Assembly: GCA_028284195.1 (NCBI GenBank)
Contig: JANQSE010000006.1
Location: 248,001 to 312,000, forward strand
DNA: 64,000 nucleotides
Reading direction: 5' to 3'
From: Balneola sp.
GTDB taxonomy: Bacteria > Bacteroidota > Rhodothermia > Balneolales > Balneolaceae
A program made the position numbers and the translations under genes. The notes under the pieces are model-generated. The model ran no database searches, was not told where the DNA came from, and saw only the letters and a list, made by a program, of their open reading frames with translations. Of this stretch, positions 26,768 through 35,920 are shown piece after piece (position 1 is the stretch's first letter; each line of letters opens with the position of its first letter).

Positions 26768-27235
26768 TTAAAAAGAAAAGAAAATAAGGCTTTTTAGAAA
26801 GATAAACGCATAAAATCCTGCAAGTAAATCATCCATTAAAATGCCCCATGCACCATTAAAATTTTGCAGTTTTTTAATACCCAATGGTTTCCATATGTCA
26901 AAGATCCTGAAAAGAATAAAACCAGCGAATAATATTCCGAAATCAATTTTTGGATCTCCTGTGAAGGAAATCAGCAAAAAAGTGAGGCCTTGTCCCGCCC
27001 ACTCATCCATTACGAGTTTGCTGGGGTCTTTTCCCCATGCAGCCTCACATTCTTCGCTTACCCAAAGGCAGAGAAGTGAGCTTAAAACTACAAACAAGGG
27101 GATCAGGTAGTACTCATTTAAACTTACTAGTGCTGAAATAGGAATTAATGCAGTTAAACTTCCCCAGGTACCCGGAGCGAAAGGGATATATCCCGGGCCA
27201 AATCCGGAACCTATAAATCGCTTAAGGGTTTTCAT
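26768..27235 (-). CDS. pgpA: Phosphatidylglycerophosphatase A
   Basis: 155 residues. FAPGTWGSL and the VMDEWAGQGL motif with its acidic metal ligands are typical of PgpA. There are about four hydrophobic segments. It removes phosphate from phosphatidylglycerol phosphate to give phosphatidylglycerol. The start overlaps the stop of pgsA by four bases, coupling the two consecutive steps of the pathway. Confidence 0.93.
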   Translation of the reverse strand: MKTLKRFIGSGFGPGYIPFAPGTWGSLTALIPISALVSLNEYYLIPLFVVLSSLLCLWVSEECEAAWGKDPSKLVMDEWAGQGLTFLLISFTGDPKIDFGILFAGFILFRIFDIWKPLGIKKLQNFNGAWGILMDDLLAGFYAFIFLKSLIFFSF

Positions 27236-27822
27236 TTACTAACTGAGGTGATAAATAGATCTTTATTAGTGAAGATGTATTCGATAGCAGAATAAACCGT
27301 GATGAAGGTTACAAGCATCATCAGCCAAAACATTATTCCCGTTCCTAGAATAATTTCCGACAGGGTGGCAATAATGTTTCCTGTACCTGCAAAAACCCCT
27401 AGCAAAAGGGCCAGGTATAAAAATACGAGTTGTATAGTTGTTTTTGTTTTAGCCAACGAGCGGGTTTTGAGAGTAATTTTTCTGGTATTTGCAAATACCC
27501 GCAGTCCGGTCATAAAAACATCACGAATGATAATTAAAATTACTGCCCACCAGGGGAATTGCTCCGGATCAATGAAAGGCAGAACGATAAACGCACTAAA
27601 AGTAAGAACTTTGTCAGCTAAGGGGTCAAGAAATGCACCAAGTGAGCTTTCGATTTCATATTTGCGGGCATAATAGCCATCAAAAAAATCTGTAATAGCG
27701 GCAATTGTAAATACAACTATACTCAATAATCCCCAGATCAGTCCACCTTCTAAATACAGAAACAGAAATACCGGTGCTGATAGAATCCGGAAGGCGCTGA
27801 GAATATTGGGGATGTTTTTCAT
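27232..27822 (-). CDS. pgsA: CDP-diacylglycerol-glycerol-3-phosphate phosphatidyltransferase
   Basis: 196 residues. The CDP-alcohol phosphatidyltransferase motif is complete, from DFFDGYYAR to FLDPLADK in the first third. It is followed by further hydrophobic helices. It makes phosphatidylglycerol phosphate in the inner membrane. It overlaps pgpA by four bases and is divergent from cinA, 79 bases away. Confidence 0.93.
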   Translation of the reverse strand: MKNIPNILSAFRILSAPVFLFLYLEGGLIWGLLSIVVFTIAAITDFFDGYYARKYEIESSLGAFLDPLADKVLTFSAFIVLPFIDPEQFPWWAVILIIIRDVFMTGLRVFANTRKITLKTRSLAKTKTTIQLVFLYLALLLGVFAGTGNIIATLSEIILGTGIMFWLMMLVTFITVYSAIEYIFTNKDLFITSVSK

Positions 27823-27901
27823 CGCCCGAAGATAGCAAATAGATTGGAGATATTAACATCTGAACTGGCTTTTGGGCAACGGAATTGAGAATTTTAAGCA
27901 T

Positions 27902-29188
27902 ATGAAAGTTCAGATCATCTCAATCGGGAATGAATTACTTATCGGAGATACCATAAATACCAATGCTGCCTGGATGGGAGAGTTTATGACCAGGCTGGGG
28001 TTTGAGGTTACTCAGGTTCACACTATTTCTGATGAACGGGGTTTGATAAAGCAAACTATAGCCGAATCAATGAAAAACTCGGACGTGGTGCTTTGTACCG
28101 GAGGGCTTGGGCCCACGCACGATGACATTACCAAAGCAGCTGTTGCAGAATTATTTGGAGCCGGGTTAATAGTCAATGACGAAGTGCTTGAGTTTGTTAA
28201 ATCAAGATTTGAGAAATGGAAGATCAGGTTTTCTAAATCAAATTTTGGGCAGGCAGAAGTGCCTTCAAATTGCGAAGTGTTATTCAACAATATGGGATCG
28301 GCACCCGGAATGTGGTTTTTTGAAGATGATTGTTATTTAGCATGTATGCCAGGCGTACCTGTTGAAATGAAATTCTTAATGAAAAACCGGATACTTCCGA
28401 AATTGCAGGAACAATTTGGCAATGTTGGTTTTTTGCATGCCCGTTATTTAAAAACAGTAGGCATAGGGGAAAGCACACTTAGTGACGAGGTATTAGGAGA
28501 TATGTCTCGTTTCTATAAAAACGGTGTTTCATTAGCTTTTTTACCCTTTCTGGCAGGAGTAACCCTCCGTTTAAGTGGGCAGGGAGCCACTAACAAAGAA
28601 GCGGAAGAGTCAGTAAATAAACTTGCCGATTACATTTATCAAAAAGCGGGGACATATATAATCGGTGAAGGAAAAGATATTACAATTGCCGAATGTGTAG
28701 GCAAACTGCTAAAAAGCCAAAACAAAACCATAGCCACCGCCGAAAGTTGTACGGGTGGATTGATAGCAAATGAACTTACTGATATACCCGGAAGCAGTGA
28801 TTATATGTTAGGCGGGATAGTTTCGTATGCAAATTCGGTGAAGATGAACCAGCTGCATGTATCAGAAGCAGATTTGAATACAGTGGGTGCTGTTAGCAAA
28901 GAAGTTGCTTTGCAAATGGCAAAAGGAGCAGCCGAAAGGTTTGGTTCTGATATAGGAATTTCAACAACCGGCATAGCAGGCCCGGGAGGTGGGTCAAAAG
29001 AAAAACCCGTTGGCACCGTTTGGATTGGGTACTGGAGCAGGCAGGATCATTTTGCAATAAAAGCTCACTTCACTAAAAACCGGTTAATCAATAAAGAACG
29101 AAGCATGCGTGTTGCCCTGGAAATAGTTCGGCGAACATTGCTTGGTATTAAAGAAATGCCATATAACATGGAGAAACAACTTCCTTGA
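27902..29188 (+). CDS. cinA: CinA family protein with nicotinamide-nucleotide amidase domain
   Basis: 428 residues from the ATG at 27902; an upstream in-frame start would add ten unrelated residues. The N-terminal MoCF-like domain (SIGNELLIGDTINTN; LCTGGLGPTHDD) fits the ADP-ribose pyrophosphatase-type COG1058 half. The C-terminal amidase half has TAESCTGGLIANELT and STTGIAGPGGG. It likely hydrolyses NMN in pyridine nucleotide salvage. The stop overlaps the TTG start of the receptor-like gene. Confidence 0.93.
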   Translation: MKVQIISIGNELLIGDTINTNAAWMGEFMTRLGFEVTQVHTISDERGLIKQTIAESMKNSDVVLCTGGLGPTHDDITKAAVAELFGAGLIVNDEVLEFVKSRFEKWKIRFSKSNFGQAEVPSNCEVLFNNMGSAPGMWFFEDDCYLACMPGVPVEMKFLMKNRILPKLQEQFGNVGFLHARYLKTVGIGESTLSDEVLGDMSRFYKNGVSLAFLPFLAGVTLRLSGQGATNKEAEESVNKLADYIYQKAGTYIIGEGKDITIAECVGKLLKSQNKTIATAESCTGGLIANELTDIPGSSDYMLGGIVSYANSVKMNQLHVSEADLNTVGAVSKEVALQMAKGAAERFGSDIGISTTGIAGPGGGSKEKPVGTVWIGYWSRQDHFAIKAHFTKNRLINKERSMRVALEIVRRTLLGIKEMPYNMEKQLP

Positions 29189-31158
29189 GGATTCTTTTCA
29201 CGTTTTATATCGTTACCCTTACTGCAAATTTTGCGGTACATGCTCAGGTTGCTGATTCAGTGCAGGCTGATACCACGCAGATATTGAATGATTCGTCGAT
29301 TTTTAATGCGGATAGTATTGCAGCCTCTGAGATGAAGCCCCGGGAACCTGTGTATCCCTGGAAAAGTTTTAGCCCGTACTTTTCTGAAAGCATAACAAAC
29401 GACAGCCTGTTGAGGTGGAATATCTTTCCCAATTGGGGCGATTTTTATGCATACAGGCGGGGAGTTATATCCTTCAGGCAGGGTACAATTGGCAGGGAAG
29501 ATGCTTTCAATATCAATGGCTTTGACGAATATGAACAAAAGGTTTTTCTGGATGGTATTTTGCTCAACGATCCAATTTCGGGGCTGGTGAATTATAACTA
29601 TGTACCACACCACAAAATTGGAGAGGTCAGAGAAAGTTATGCAGGAACGATGAACTCGCATGTAAACATCCGAGATTATTACATTAATGAACCCATCAGC
29701 TATCTGAATTTTGATGAAGCAGGGAATGATTACCGGAACCTGGAATTTATGGTGGCGCAAAATACAGCACCGGGAACTAATATTGAGTTATCGTATTGGG
29801 ACAGGCGGGAGGGTGGTTTTTATCCAAACAATGGGATAGAAGGCAGCCAGATAGTTGGCAGAATGTATCATCATCTGGGAAAAAAGTACCAGCTCCAGGG
29901 ATTGATTTTGAGAAATGATTTGAAAAGAGATGAACCAGGTGGATATGAAACAGATGGGGCTTTTGGTTTTACGTTCGATGAATTTGCTTCTATACCTAAA
30001 AGCAGCAGTGGAAAATCGGAGATTCTGCGAAACGATATAAAAGTTGGGATCTACGAGCGGGCTGATACTACTGCGCCGGAAACGGGAGGGTTTACTTTAA
30101 CACGTACCAAGAACGACAGAGAAGTCCGGATTTTTTCAGACACACTTTCCTGGAAATTAATTACGTACAACGCAGATGTATTCAAAGAAATAAACGGCTC
30201 GTTGTTTTCCGTTAAGGGAAGTACCGGGCTACAATATTCAAACCTGAAATCGGGCACAACTATAGATCAAAACAGCTGGGTTAATGTTAATGTAGGAGTA
30301 AAGGGGGTGTTAACATTAGCCGAGCGTATAAATGTGTTGGGGTCTGCTCAATTCATAGCCCGTAATACAAGCCATAACGGCTTCTTATACAGCCTTGGGA
30401 TTAGAGCAGGCAGCGAGAACAGAATAAACCTGAAATTGAGTGCAAGCAGGCAAAGTAAAATTCCATCAGTACAAAATCTGTATTGGCAATCGAAAAGATA
30501 TTTTGGCAACAGCGATCTTGCTAATGAAAAAATCAGCTCTGTATTTGGAGAGGTAAATCTGCCTCTTGCAAAGCATTGGGAGTTAGGAGTTCTTACCCGC
30601 CTTAAGCTTACAGAAAATACAGTTGTTCTTAATACAGACAGTACTTTTTCCAATGCAGTATCTCAGAATACGGTGTTTGGATCGGGGTTTATAAGATTTG
30701 AAAATGCAAAATTTGAGATCGAATCATCCGCCGCTGTTGAATTCGAACTGGATAGTGATTTTGCTCCGAATGAGGCACTGCTTAATACGGTGGATTCTAA
30801 ATTGTGGCTCCGTAATTCTTTATTCTATAAAACATACGCTTTTAACCGGGCTGCATTTTTAAAATTAGGAGTTAGAACGTTGGTTTCTCCGTTCAACTAT
30901 CAAAGCAGGTTTTATAATACAGAACTCAGCTATTGGCAGAATAACTCGTTAACTACTGATGGAAACACGCAGGCAATAATCCCTTCTTTTTTTCGGGTAG
31001 ATGCAGAACTTTCGGCAAGGGTTAGGGCTATAATGGTAGTAATGCGCTGGGAAAATGTACTTGACGGTCTTGGCCAGGCAGGCTACTTTGAGGCTGCATC
31101 ATTCCCGATGCAGCCAAGAAGATTAATTGTTGGAATAAGAGCTCAATTCAGAAATTAG
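29185..31158 (+). CDS. Outer-membrane TonB-dependent receptor-like barrel
   Basis: 657 residues from a TTG that overlaps the cinA stop (TTGA). A signal peptide (about 1-20) is followed by a plug-like region (EDAFNINGFDEYEQKVFLDG at about 110-129, then LLNDPISG) and a long run of alternating beta strands ending in a receptor-like tail (FPMQPRRLIVGIRAQF). No TonB box or carboxypeptidase-like N-terminal domain is evident, and the last residue is Asn rather than Phe. The ligand is unknown. It is two bases upstream of ftsX. Confidence 0.7.
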   Translation: MRILFTFYIVTLTANFAVHAQVADSVQADTTQILNDSSIFNADSIAASEMKPREPVYPWKSFSPYFSESITNDSLLRWNIFPNWGDFYAYRRGVISFRQGTIGREDAFNINGFDEYEQKVFLDGILLNDPISGLVNYNYVPHHKIGEVRESYAGTMNSHVNIRDYYINEPISYLNFDEAGNDYRNLEFMVAQNTAPGTNIELSYWDRREGGFYPNNGIEGSQIVGRMYHHLGKKYQLQGLILRNDLKRDEPGGYETDGAFGFTFDEFASIPKSSSGKSEILRNDIKVGIYERADTTAPETGGFTLTRTKNDREVRIFSDTLSWKLITYNADVFKEINGSLFSVKGSTGLQYSNLKSGTTIDQNSWVNVNVGVKGVLTLAERINVLGSAQFIARNTSHNGFLYSLGIRAGSENRINLKLSASRQSKIPSVQNLYWQSKRYFGNSDLANEKISSVFGEVNLPLAKHWELGVLTRLKLTENTVVLNTDSTFSNAVSQNTVFGSGFIRFENAKFEIESSAAVEFELDSDFAPNEALLNTVDSKLWLRNSLFYKTYAFNRAAFLKLGVRTLVSPFNYQSRFYNTELSYWQNNSLTTDGNTQAIIPSFFRVDAELSARVRAIMVVMRWENVLDGLGQAGYFEAASFPMQPRRLIVGIRAQFRN

Positions 31159-31159
31159 T

Positions 31160-32041
31160 ATGAGTATAAAATATGTTATAAAAGAAGGTACAGCAGGGTT
31201 TAAACGGGCAAAACTTGCAGTTACCACTTCCATTTTCTCTTTATTTATAGCGGTGTTGCTACTCGGCATTTTAAGCCGCATTTTCTACAATGTTTACACA
31301 CAGGCCATGGACTTGAGAGAGATCCAGATCGAAGTTTTTCTTTTTGACATGGACGGGCAATCAACCAACGAACTCAGAAACCAGATTGAAGGCGAAGAAC
31401 TCGTAACCAATGTTACCTACATTTCTAAAGATAGTGCTTCAACCATAGCAGCTGAAGAACTCGGAGCGGGGGTTACAGAACTGATCGAGCTCAATTTTTT
31501 ACCCGCATCATTTAAAGTGGATGTAAACACTAATTCCGGAGCAGAGCTGGTTGAGAGCCTTGCTTCGCGGATTCAAAACATGAGAGGGGTTGATGAAGTA
31601 GAATATAATAAGGCATTGCTGCAGGCACTGGAATCGAACCTGAGCACGTTTAGCTTGATTGGAGTGAGTTTGGGCATTCTGATCTTACTGGCGGCAGTTG
31701 TGCTGGTGTACAATACCATTCGGCTTACCATTTACGCTAAGAAAGATTTGATTAGAGCTATGAAACTGGTTGGAGCTACAAACGGATTTATTCGAAGCCC
31801 CTTTATTGTTGAAGGAATTATCCAGGGTGTAGTTGCAGGTGGGCTGGCAGTACTGAGTGTATTTGCTATTTTTGAGTTTCTTGTCCCGATTTACGTACCT
31901 GATATCGGTATTGTAGCCTGGCCATTTGGGAGATGGTATTTTCTTGTAGTAGCAATGCTAAGCTTATCTGTTTTGATGGGATGGTGGGGAAGCAGGCTGG
32001 CTTCCAGAAAATACATAGCAGAGACTTACATCTCAGGCTGA
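31160..32041 (+). CDS. ftsX: Cell division ABC permease FtsX
   Basis: 293 residues. One N-terminal helix (about 20-43), an extracytoplasmic domain and three C-terminal helices give the FtsX topology. AMKLVGATNGFIRSPF matches the coupling segment of true FtsX. With the ATPase FtsE it activates peptidoglycan hydrolases during division. FtsE is not adjacent, so the partner is encoded elsewhere. It starts one base after the receptor-like gene and is convergent with the Fur-family gene. Confidence 0.9.
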   Translation: MSIKYVIKEGTAGFKRAKLAVTTSIFSLFIAVLLLGILSRIFYNVYTQAMDLREIQIEVFLFDMDGQSTNELRNQIEGEELVTNVTYISKDSASTIAAEELGAGVTELIELNFLPASFKVDVNTNSGAELVESLASRIQNMRGVDEVEYNKALLQALESNLSTFSLIGVSLGILILLAAVVLVYNTIRLTIYAKKDLIRAMKLVGATNGFIRSPFIVEGIIQGVVAGGLAVLSVFAIFEFLVPIYVPDIGIVAWPFGRWYFLVVAMLSLSVLMGWWGSRLASRKYIAETYISG

Positions 32042-32046
32042 ATTAG

Positions 32047-32550
32047 TTAGTTAATAGCCTTTTCTTTTTTAGCACTTTCTTCTTGCCTTGCTTCACAGGT
32101 TTTTTCATCCTTGCAGCTTCCATAAAAATGGAGAGAATGAGATTCGATATTCATACCATGGATTTCTCCCAGCATTTGTTGAATTTCGCCTATCCGCGGA
32201 TCACAAAACTCAAGCACATGTCCGCACTTGTTGCAGATGATATGATCGTGCTGCTGGTAAGCATAGGCACGCTCGTAATAATACTGGCTTTTCCCAAATT
32301 GTTGCCTTTGAACGAGACCACACTCAACTAAAAGGTCCAACGTGTTGTACACTGTAGCTCTTGATACACGTGTTCCTACTTCTTCCATACGATAAAAAAT
32401 ATCGTCAGCATCAAAGTGGCCATCGGCTCGGTAAATTTCTTCCAAAACCATAAACCGTTCAGGAGTTTGTCGCTGCTTATGTTCTTTTAGATATGAGCGA
32501 AAAATCTCTTTAACCAGATTAATTGTTTCTTCGTGAGCTGGATGTGCCAT
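32047..32550 (-). CDS. Fur-family metalloregulator
   Basis: 167 residues from the ATG at 32550 (MAHPAHEE); 28 further in-frame codons upstream do not look like Fur. The winged-helix domain is followed by HDHIICNKCGHVLEF, the central metal motif, and CKDEKTC (CxxxxC), forming two structural-zinc cysteine pairs. Fur, PerR and Zur cannot be told apart by eye. It is divergent from the acyl-CoA synthetase gene with 114 bases between, a suitable place for an operator, though I see no clear Fur box. Confidence 0.9.
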   Translation of the reverse strand: MAHPAHEETINLVKEIFRSYLKEHKQRQTPERFMVLEEIYRADGHFDADDIFYRMEEVGTRVSRATVYNTLDLLVECGLVQRQQFGKSQYYYERAYAYQQHDHIICNKCGHVLEFCDPRIGEIQQMLGEIHGMNIESHSLHFYGSCKDEKTCEARQEESAKKEKAIN

Positions 32551-32664
32551 TCCGTGAAATTTTATATCGAATATAAGACTTGTAGAGGTGCATTTGAAAT
32601 CCAAGAATTTCTTTGGAAGAATAGTATATTCCATGCGATTCTAATTTGAACAAAAAATAAGAAT

Positions 32665-34548
32665 ATGCCTACAATCGTCCCTTTCGAGACTCTTGCAGAG
32701 CTCCCCGTAAACCTGGCAAACAAATACGTTGGTAATAATAAAGCGGTATTTCATCGCAAACCTGATCCAAATTCAGAGTACAAACCCATTTTCTGGGATC
32801 AGGTAATTGAAGATGTGCAGTCAATGGCTTCGTACCTGCTTTCAAAGAATATTGCACATGGCGACAGGGTAGGAATTTTAAGTGAAAACAGGTACGAGTG
32901 GGCCGTGGTAGATCTGGCCATCCAAATGATTGGTGGTATAAATGTGTCCCTTTATACCACACTTCCTTCAGGCCAATGTGAGTATATCCTGCAGGATTCA
33001 GAAACCAAGTTGTTTTTTGTATCAACAGGAATTCAACTAAAAAAAGCCGTTGAGGTTTTTGATAATTGTGAACATTTGTTAGAAGTAGTTGCCTTCGATA
33101 CTCCAAAAAACAAAACTCATAAAGAAAAAGAGTTTGTATTTCTTTTTGAGGATGTATTAAATGAAGGAGCAAAACATGTTGAGAAATATAAAGACGATTT
33201 AAAGGCCAGGGTAAATGCCGTAAACAGTGATGATGTATCAACATTGATTTACACCTCAGGAACCACAGGCCGCCCCAAAGGGGCAATGTTGACCCATAAA
33301 AATATTGTGAGCAATGTAAAGGCGGCAACACAACATATTTACTGGGACGATAAAGACCGCTTGCTCTCATTTCTTCCTTTATGCCATTCTTTCGAGCGCA
33401 CAGCTGGTTATTATGCTATTATTTCGTGTGGAGCGGAAATCTACTATGCAGAAAGTGTAGATACGGTATCTAAGAATATGCCCGAAGTTCAACCAACAGT
33501 AATGATAAGTGTGCCGCGGCTCTTCGAAAAAATCTACAACCTGATTGTAAAGAGTGTGGAAGAAGGCAGCGATACAAAGAAAAAGATCTTTAACTGGGCG
33601 GTAGAAACAGGAAGAAGATACTCTTCCGGAAAACGTGGGTTAACCTCTTTTCAAAAGATAATAGCTGATAAACTTGTTTTTGATAAGCTCAAAGCCAGAA
33701 CAGGGGGGCAGGTGCGATTGTTTGTATCTGGCGGAGCTGCGCTTCCTCCCGAAATAGATGACTTCTTTAAAGCGGCGGGCCTTACAATTCTGCAGGGGTA
33801 CGGGCTTACAGAAACCTCGCCGGTAATGGCAGCAAATCGGGTTGGAGAAGAAGTTACAGGGGTGGTAGGAGCTGTAATTCCCGGCGTTACGGTTGGCATT
33901 ATGGATTTAAATACAAATGAGGTAATAGCACAGATTAGTGGTGAAGATTACCCCACAGATTTAAGTTCTGAACCAGGCGAAATCTTATGCAAAGGGCCGA
34001 ATGTGATGAGAGGTTACTGGCGTAATGATGAAGCAACCAAAGAAATGATAGACGATGACGGCTGGCTCCACACAGGTGATGTAGGCCGCTTTGTTGACGG
34101 AAACCTAAAGATCACTGACCGAATAAAACATATGATCGTAAATGCGGGAGGGAAAAATATCTATCCCGGGCCGATTGAGGATATGTTCAAAACGAGCAAG
34201 TGGATCGATCAAATGGTTGTTGTAGGCGAAGCTCAGAATTTTATGGCAGGGTTGATTGTGCCTGATTTTGAAGTACTATCCAAATTTGCAAAAGATAACG
34301 GGCTGGAATACAAGAAAAACGAAGTATTGATTACCCATCCCGAAGTTCATGAGGTTTATAAGAAAGAGATACGGGCTTTTTCAAAAGAGCTGGCTTCTCA
34401 TGAGAAAATCAGAGATTTCAGATTGCTACCTAATGAGTTTACGGTAGAAACAGGGGAGATTACTCCAACAATGAAAGTTAAACGCAGGGTAATTGCCGAG
34501 AAATATGCAGATCAGATTGCTGATATCTTTAAAGATGATGATGCTTAA
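32665..34548 (+). CDS. Long-chain acyl-CoA synthetase (AMP-forming)
   Basis: 627 residues. LIYTSGTTGRPKGAMLTHKN is the AMP-binding P-loop, QGYGLTETSPV the adenine motif, and GWLHTGDVGRF the A8 hinge region; NAGGKNIYPGPIED precedes the C-terminal lid domain. The length and FLPLCHSFER fit the FadD15/LACS type that activates long-chain fatty acids for lipid synthesis or oxidation. It is adjacent and convergent with the next gene (stop codons abut). Confidence 0.92.
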   Translation: MPTIVPFETLAELPVNLANKYVGNNKAVFHRKPDPNSEYKPIFWDQVIEDVQSMASYLLSKNIAHGDRVGILSENRYEWAVVDLAIQMIGGINVSLYTTLPSGQCEYILQDSETKLFFVSTGIQLKKAVEVFDNCEHLLEVVAFDTPKNKTHKEKEFVFLFEDVLNEGAKHVEKYKDDLKARVNAVNSDDVSTLIYTSGTTGRPKGAMLTHKNIVSNVKAATQHIYWDDKDRLLSFLPLCHSFERTAGYYAIISCGAEIYYAESVDTVSKNMPEVQPTVMISVPRLFEKIYNLIVKSVEEGSDTKKKIFNWAVETGRRYSSGKRGLTSFQKIIADKLVFDKLKARTGGQVRLFVSGGAALPPEIDDFFKAAGLTILQGYGLTETSPVMAANRVGEEVTGVVGAVIPGVTVGIMDLNTNEVIAQISGEDYPTDLSSEPGEILCKGPNVMRGYWRNDEATKEMIDDDGWLHTGDVGRFVDGNLKITDRIKHMIVNAGGKNIYPGPIEDMFKTSKWIDQMVVVGEAQNFMAGLIVPDFEVLSKFAKDNGLEYKKNEVLITHPEVHEVYKKEIRAFSKELASHEKIRDFRLLPNEFTVETGEITPTMKVKRRVIAEKYADQIADIFKDDDA

Positions 34549-34989
34549 TTAATACCAGCCCGCTCCCGGAATTCTGAATGGCCAGGGAATTGATGCTAGT
34601 ATGATAAGCAACCCTATAGTATAAAAAATGGCAATTCTTTTAAACTTTGCCAGCGATTCTTTCGCTCGCTTTGAAAGCGAAAAACCAACCGTGATAAGAA
34701 TGACCGCTACAATCATTATGGTAAAATGTTCTACAGTATAAAAGCGGTAGATTTCATTTTTAATAGAACCCTCCTCAAAAGAAACCAAAGGACTTATAAA
34801 ATAAAGCCAAAGCCCAAGCAAAAATTGAATGTGGATTGATATTAACCCAAAAAGAACTGTTTTTCGATCACTCTCTGTAAATTCCTGTTTACCAAACCAT
34901 CCCGTAAACGCCTTAAAAAGTGCAAGCATTAATAATCCTAAAATAATCCATCGGTTAACTGAGTGTAGGTGAACCAGCAAATTGTACAT
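34549..34989 (-). CDS. Four-helix membrane protein, cytochrome-b-like annotation in related bacteria
   Basis: 146 residues, four hydrophobic helices. It starts YNLLVHLHSVNRW, with histidines at the edge of helix one and more in IHIQFLLG and VEHFTIM, suggesting a possible heme or metal site within the membrane. Similar proteins in Bacteroidota are often annotated as cytochrome B from this pattern; biochemical support is not known to me. It follows the DUF1499 gene by 11 bases. Confidence 0.7.
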   Translation of the reverse strand: MYNLLVHLHSVNRWIILGLLMLALFKAFTGWFGKQEFTESDRKTVLFGLISIHIQFLLGLWLYFISPLVSFEEGSIKNEIYRFYTVEHFTIMIVAVILITVGFSLSKRAKESLAKFKRIAIFYTIGLLIILASIPWPFRIPGAGWY

Positions 34990-35000
34990 CGCTTAACTGT

Positions 35001-35372
35001 TTATGATTTTAACGTTTTATTCAACTTATTAAGGATTCTGCGAACGCGGAGCTTATTTGCAAACAGATCAAAATACCCTGCTCTGCTTGCACTCCTTAAA
35101 TGTACAAAAGAGTGAGTATTTTTTTCATGATCTTTTGTAATGATTATATCGACATCATCGAGCCAGCCAAAAAAAGGAATTTTGAAAACAGCATGCGCTT
35201 GTTTACTGCTGGAATAATTTAACTCAATGGCGTTCATTTCTTTAAGAATGCTAACCAGGGAGTTGTAAACAAGTTCCTCGGGATGAGCATTCTTAATGGT
35301 AGTACGGTAGCAATTTGGCGAGTTTGGGCATTCTTTGAGAGGATTATCACCAACAGAGCCAGATTGAGTCAT
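35001..35372 (-). CDS. DUF1499 family protein
   Basis: 123 residues. The N-terminal LKECPNSPNCYRTT is the DUF1499 hallmark (CPxSPNC). The rest has beta strands such as HAVFKIPFFGWLDDVDI and SFVHLRSASRAGYFD, with the typical R-S-x-S-R-x-G motif. Function is unknown. The start overlaps the LOG gene stop by four bases. Confidence 0.85.
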   Translation of the reverse strand: MTQSGSVGDNPLKECPNSPNCYRTTIKNAHPEELVYNSLVSILKEMNAIELNYSSSKQAHAVFKIPFFGWLDDVDIIITKDHEKNTHSFVHLRSASRAGYFDLFANKLRVRRILNKLNKTLKS

Positions 35373-35920
35373 GGTATAAGCTCATTCTCGAGAATAAAAG
35401 ATGCTTCTTCAAGATCTGATGCCACATGAAACAAGCTTCGGTTAGCTTCTTTTACAAAATTATGAGCTATCGAAGTGTCAACAAAAGAAAGCAGGCCGTC
35501 AAAATAGCTTTCGCTATTAATTAAAATGATGGGTTTATTATGGATGCCTAATTGACGCCAGGTCAGAATTTCAAAGAATTCATCCAGAGTACCAAAGCCA
35601 CCGGGGAGAACAATAAAAGCATCTGATCTTTTTTCCATTAATGCTTTTCGGGTGTGCATGTCCGGTGTTTCAATAACTTCTGTTACACCGGTGTGTACAA
35701 TTTCTGCTTTTTTAAGAGCTGTTGGTATAATGCCTATTACTGTTCCATTATTTTTTAGTGCGGCATTGGCAATTAAACCCATCATACCAACTTTTCCACC
35801 ACCATATACAAGCTGCCAGTTTTTAACAGCTATTTTTTCTCCGGTCTGTCTGGCGAGGTTTACAAAATTTGGATTTTCAGGTGTACGGGATCCGCAGTAC
35901 ACACAAATACTCAAATTCAT
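35369..35920 (-). CDS. LOG family protein (cytokinin riboside 5'-monophosphate phosphoribohydrolase-like)
   Basis: 183 residues. VYGGGKVGMMG and PGGFGTLDEFFE are the two LOG motifs (GGGxxG and PGGxGTxxE), with the nucleotide-binding Rossmann fold. Bacterial members cleave nucleoside monophosphates to base and ribose-5-phosphate. It overlaps cysteine desulfurase upstream (4 bases) and DUF1499 downstream (4 bases), so the three proteins are probably made from one transcript. Confidence 0.9.
   Translation of the reverse strand: MNLSICVYCGSRTPENPNFVNLARQTGEKIAVKNWQLVYGGGKVGMMGLIANAALKNNGTVIGIIPTALKKAEIVHTGVTEVIETPDMHTRKALMEKRSDAFIVLPGGFGTLDEFFEILTWRQLGIHNKPIILINSESYFDGLLSFVDTSIAHNFVKEANRSLFHVASDLEEASFILENELIP

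Noticed and set aside
32669-33370. 233-codon open frame antisense to the acyl-CoA synthetase gene
   Set aside because: Its codons follow the composition of the opposite strand, it has no family features and the plus-strand gene is clear; it is a shadow.
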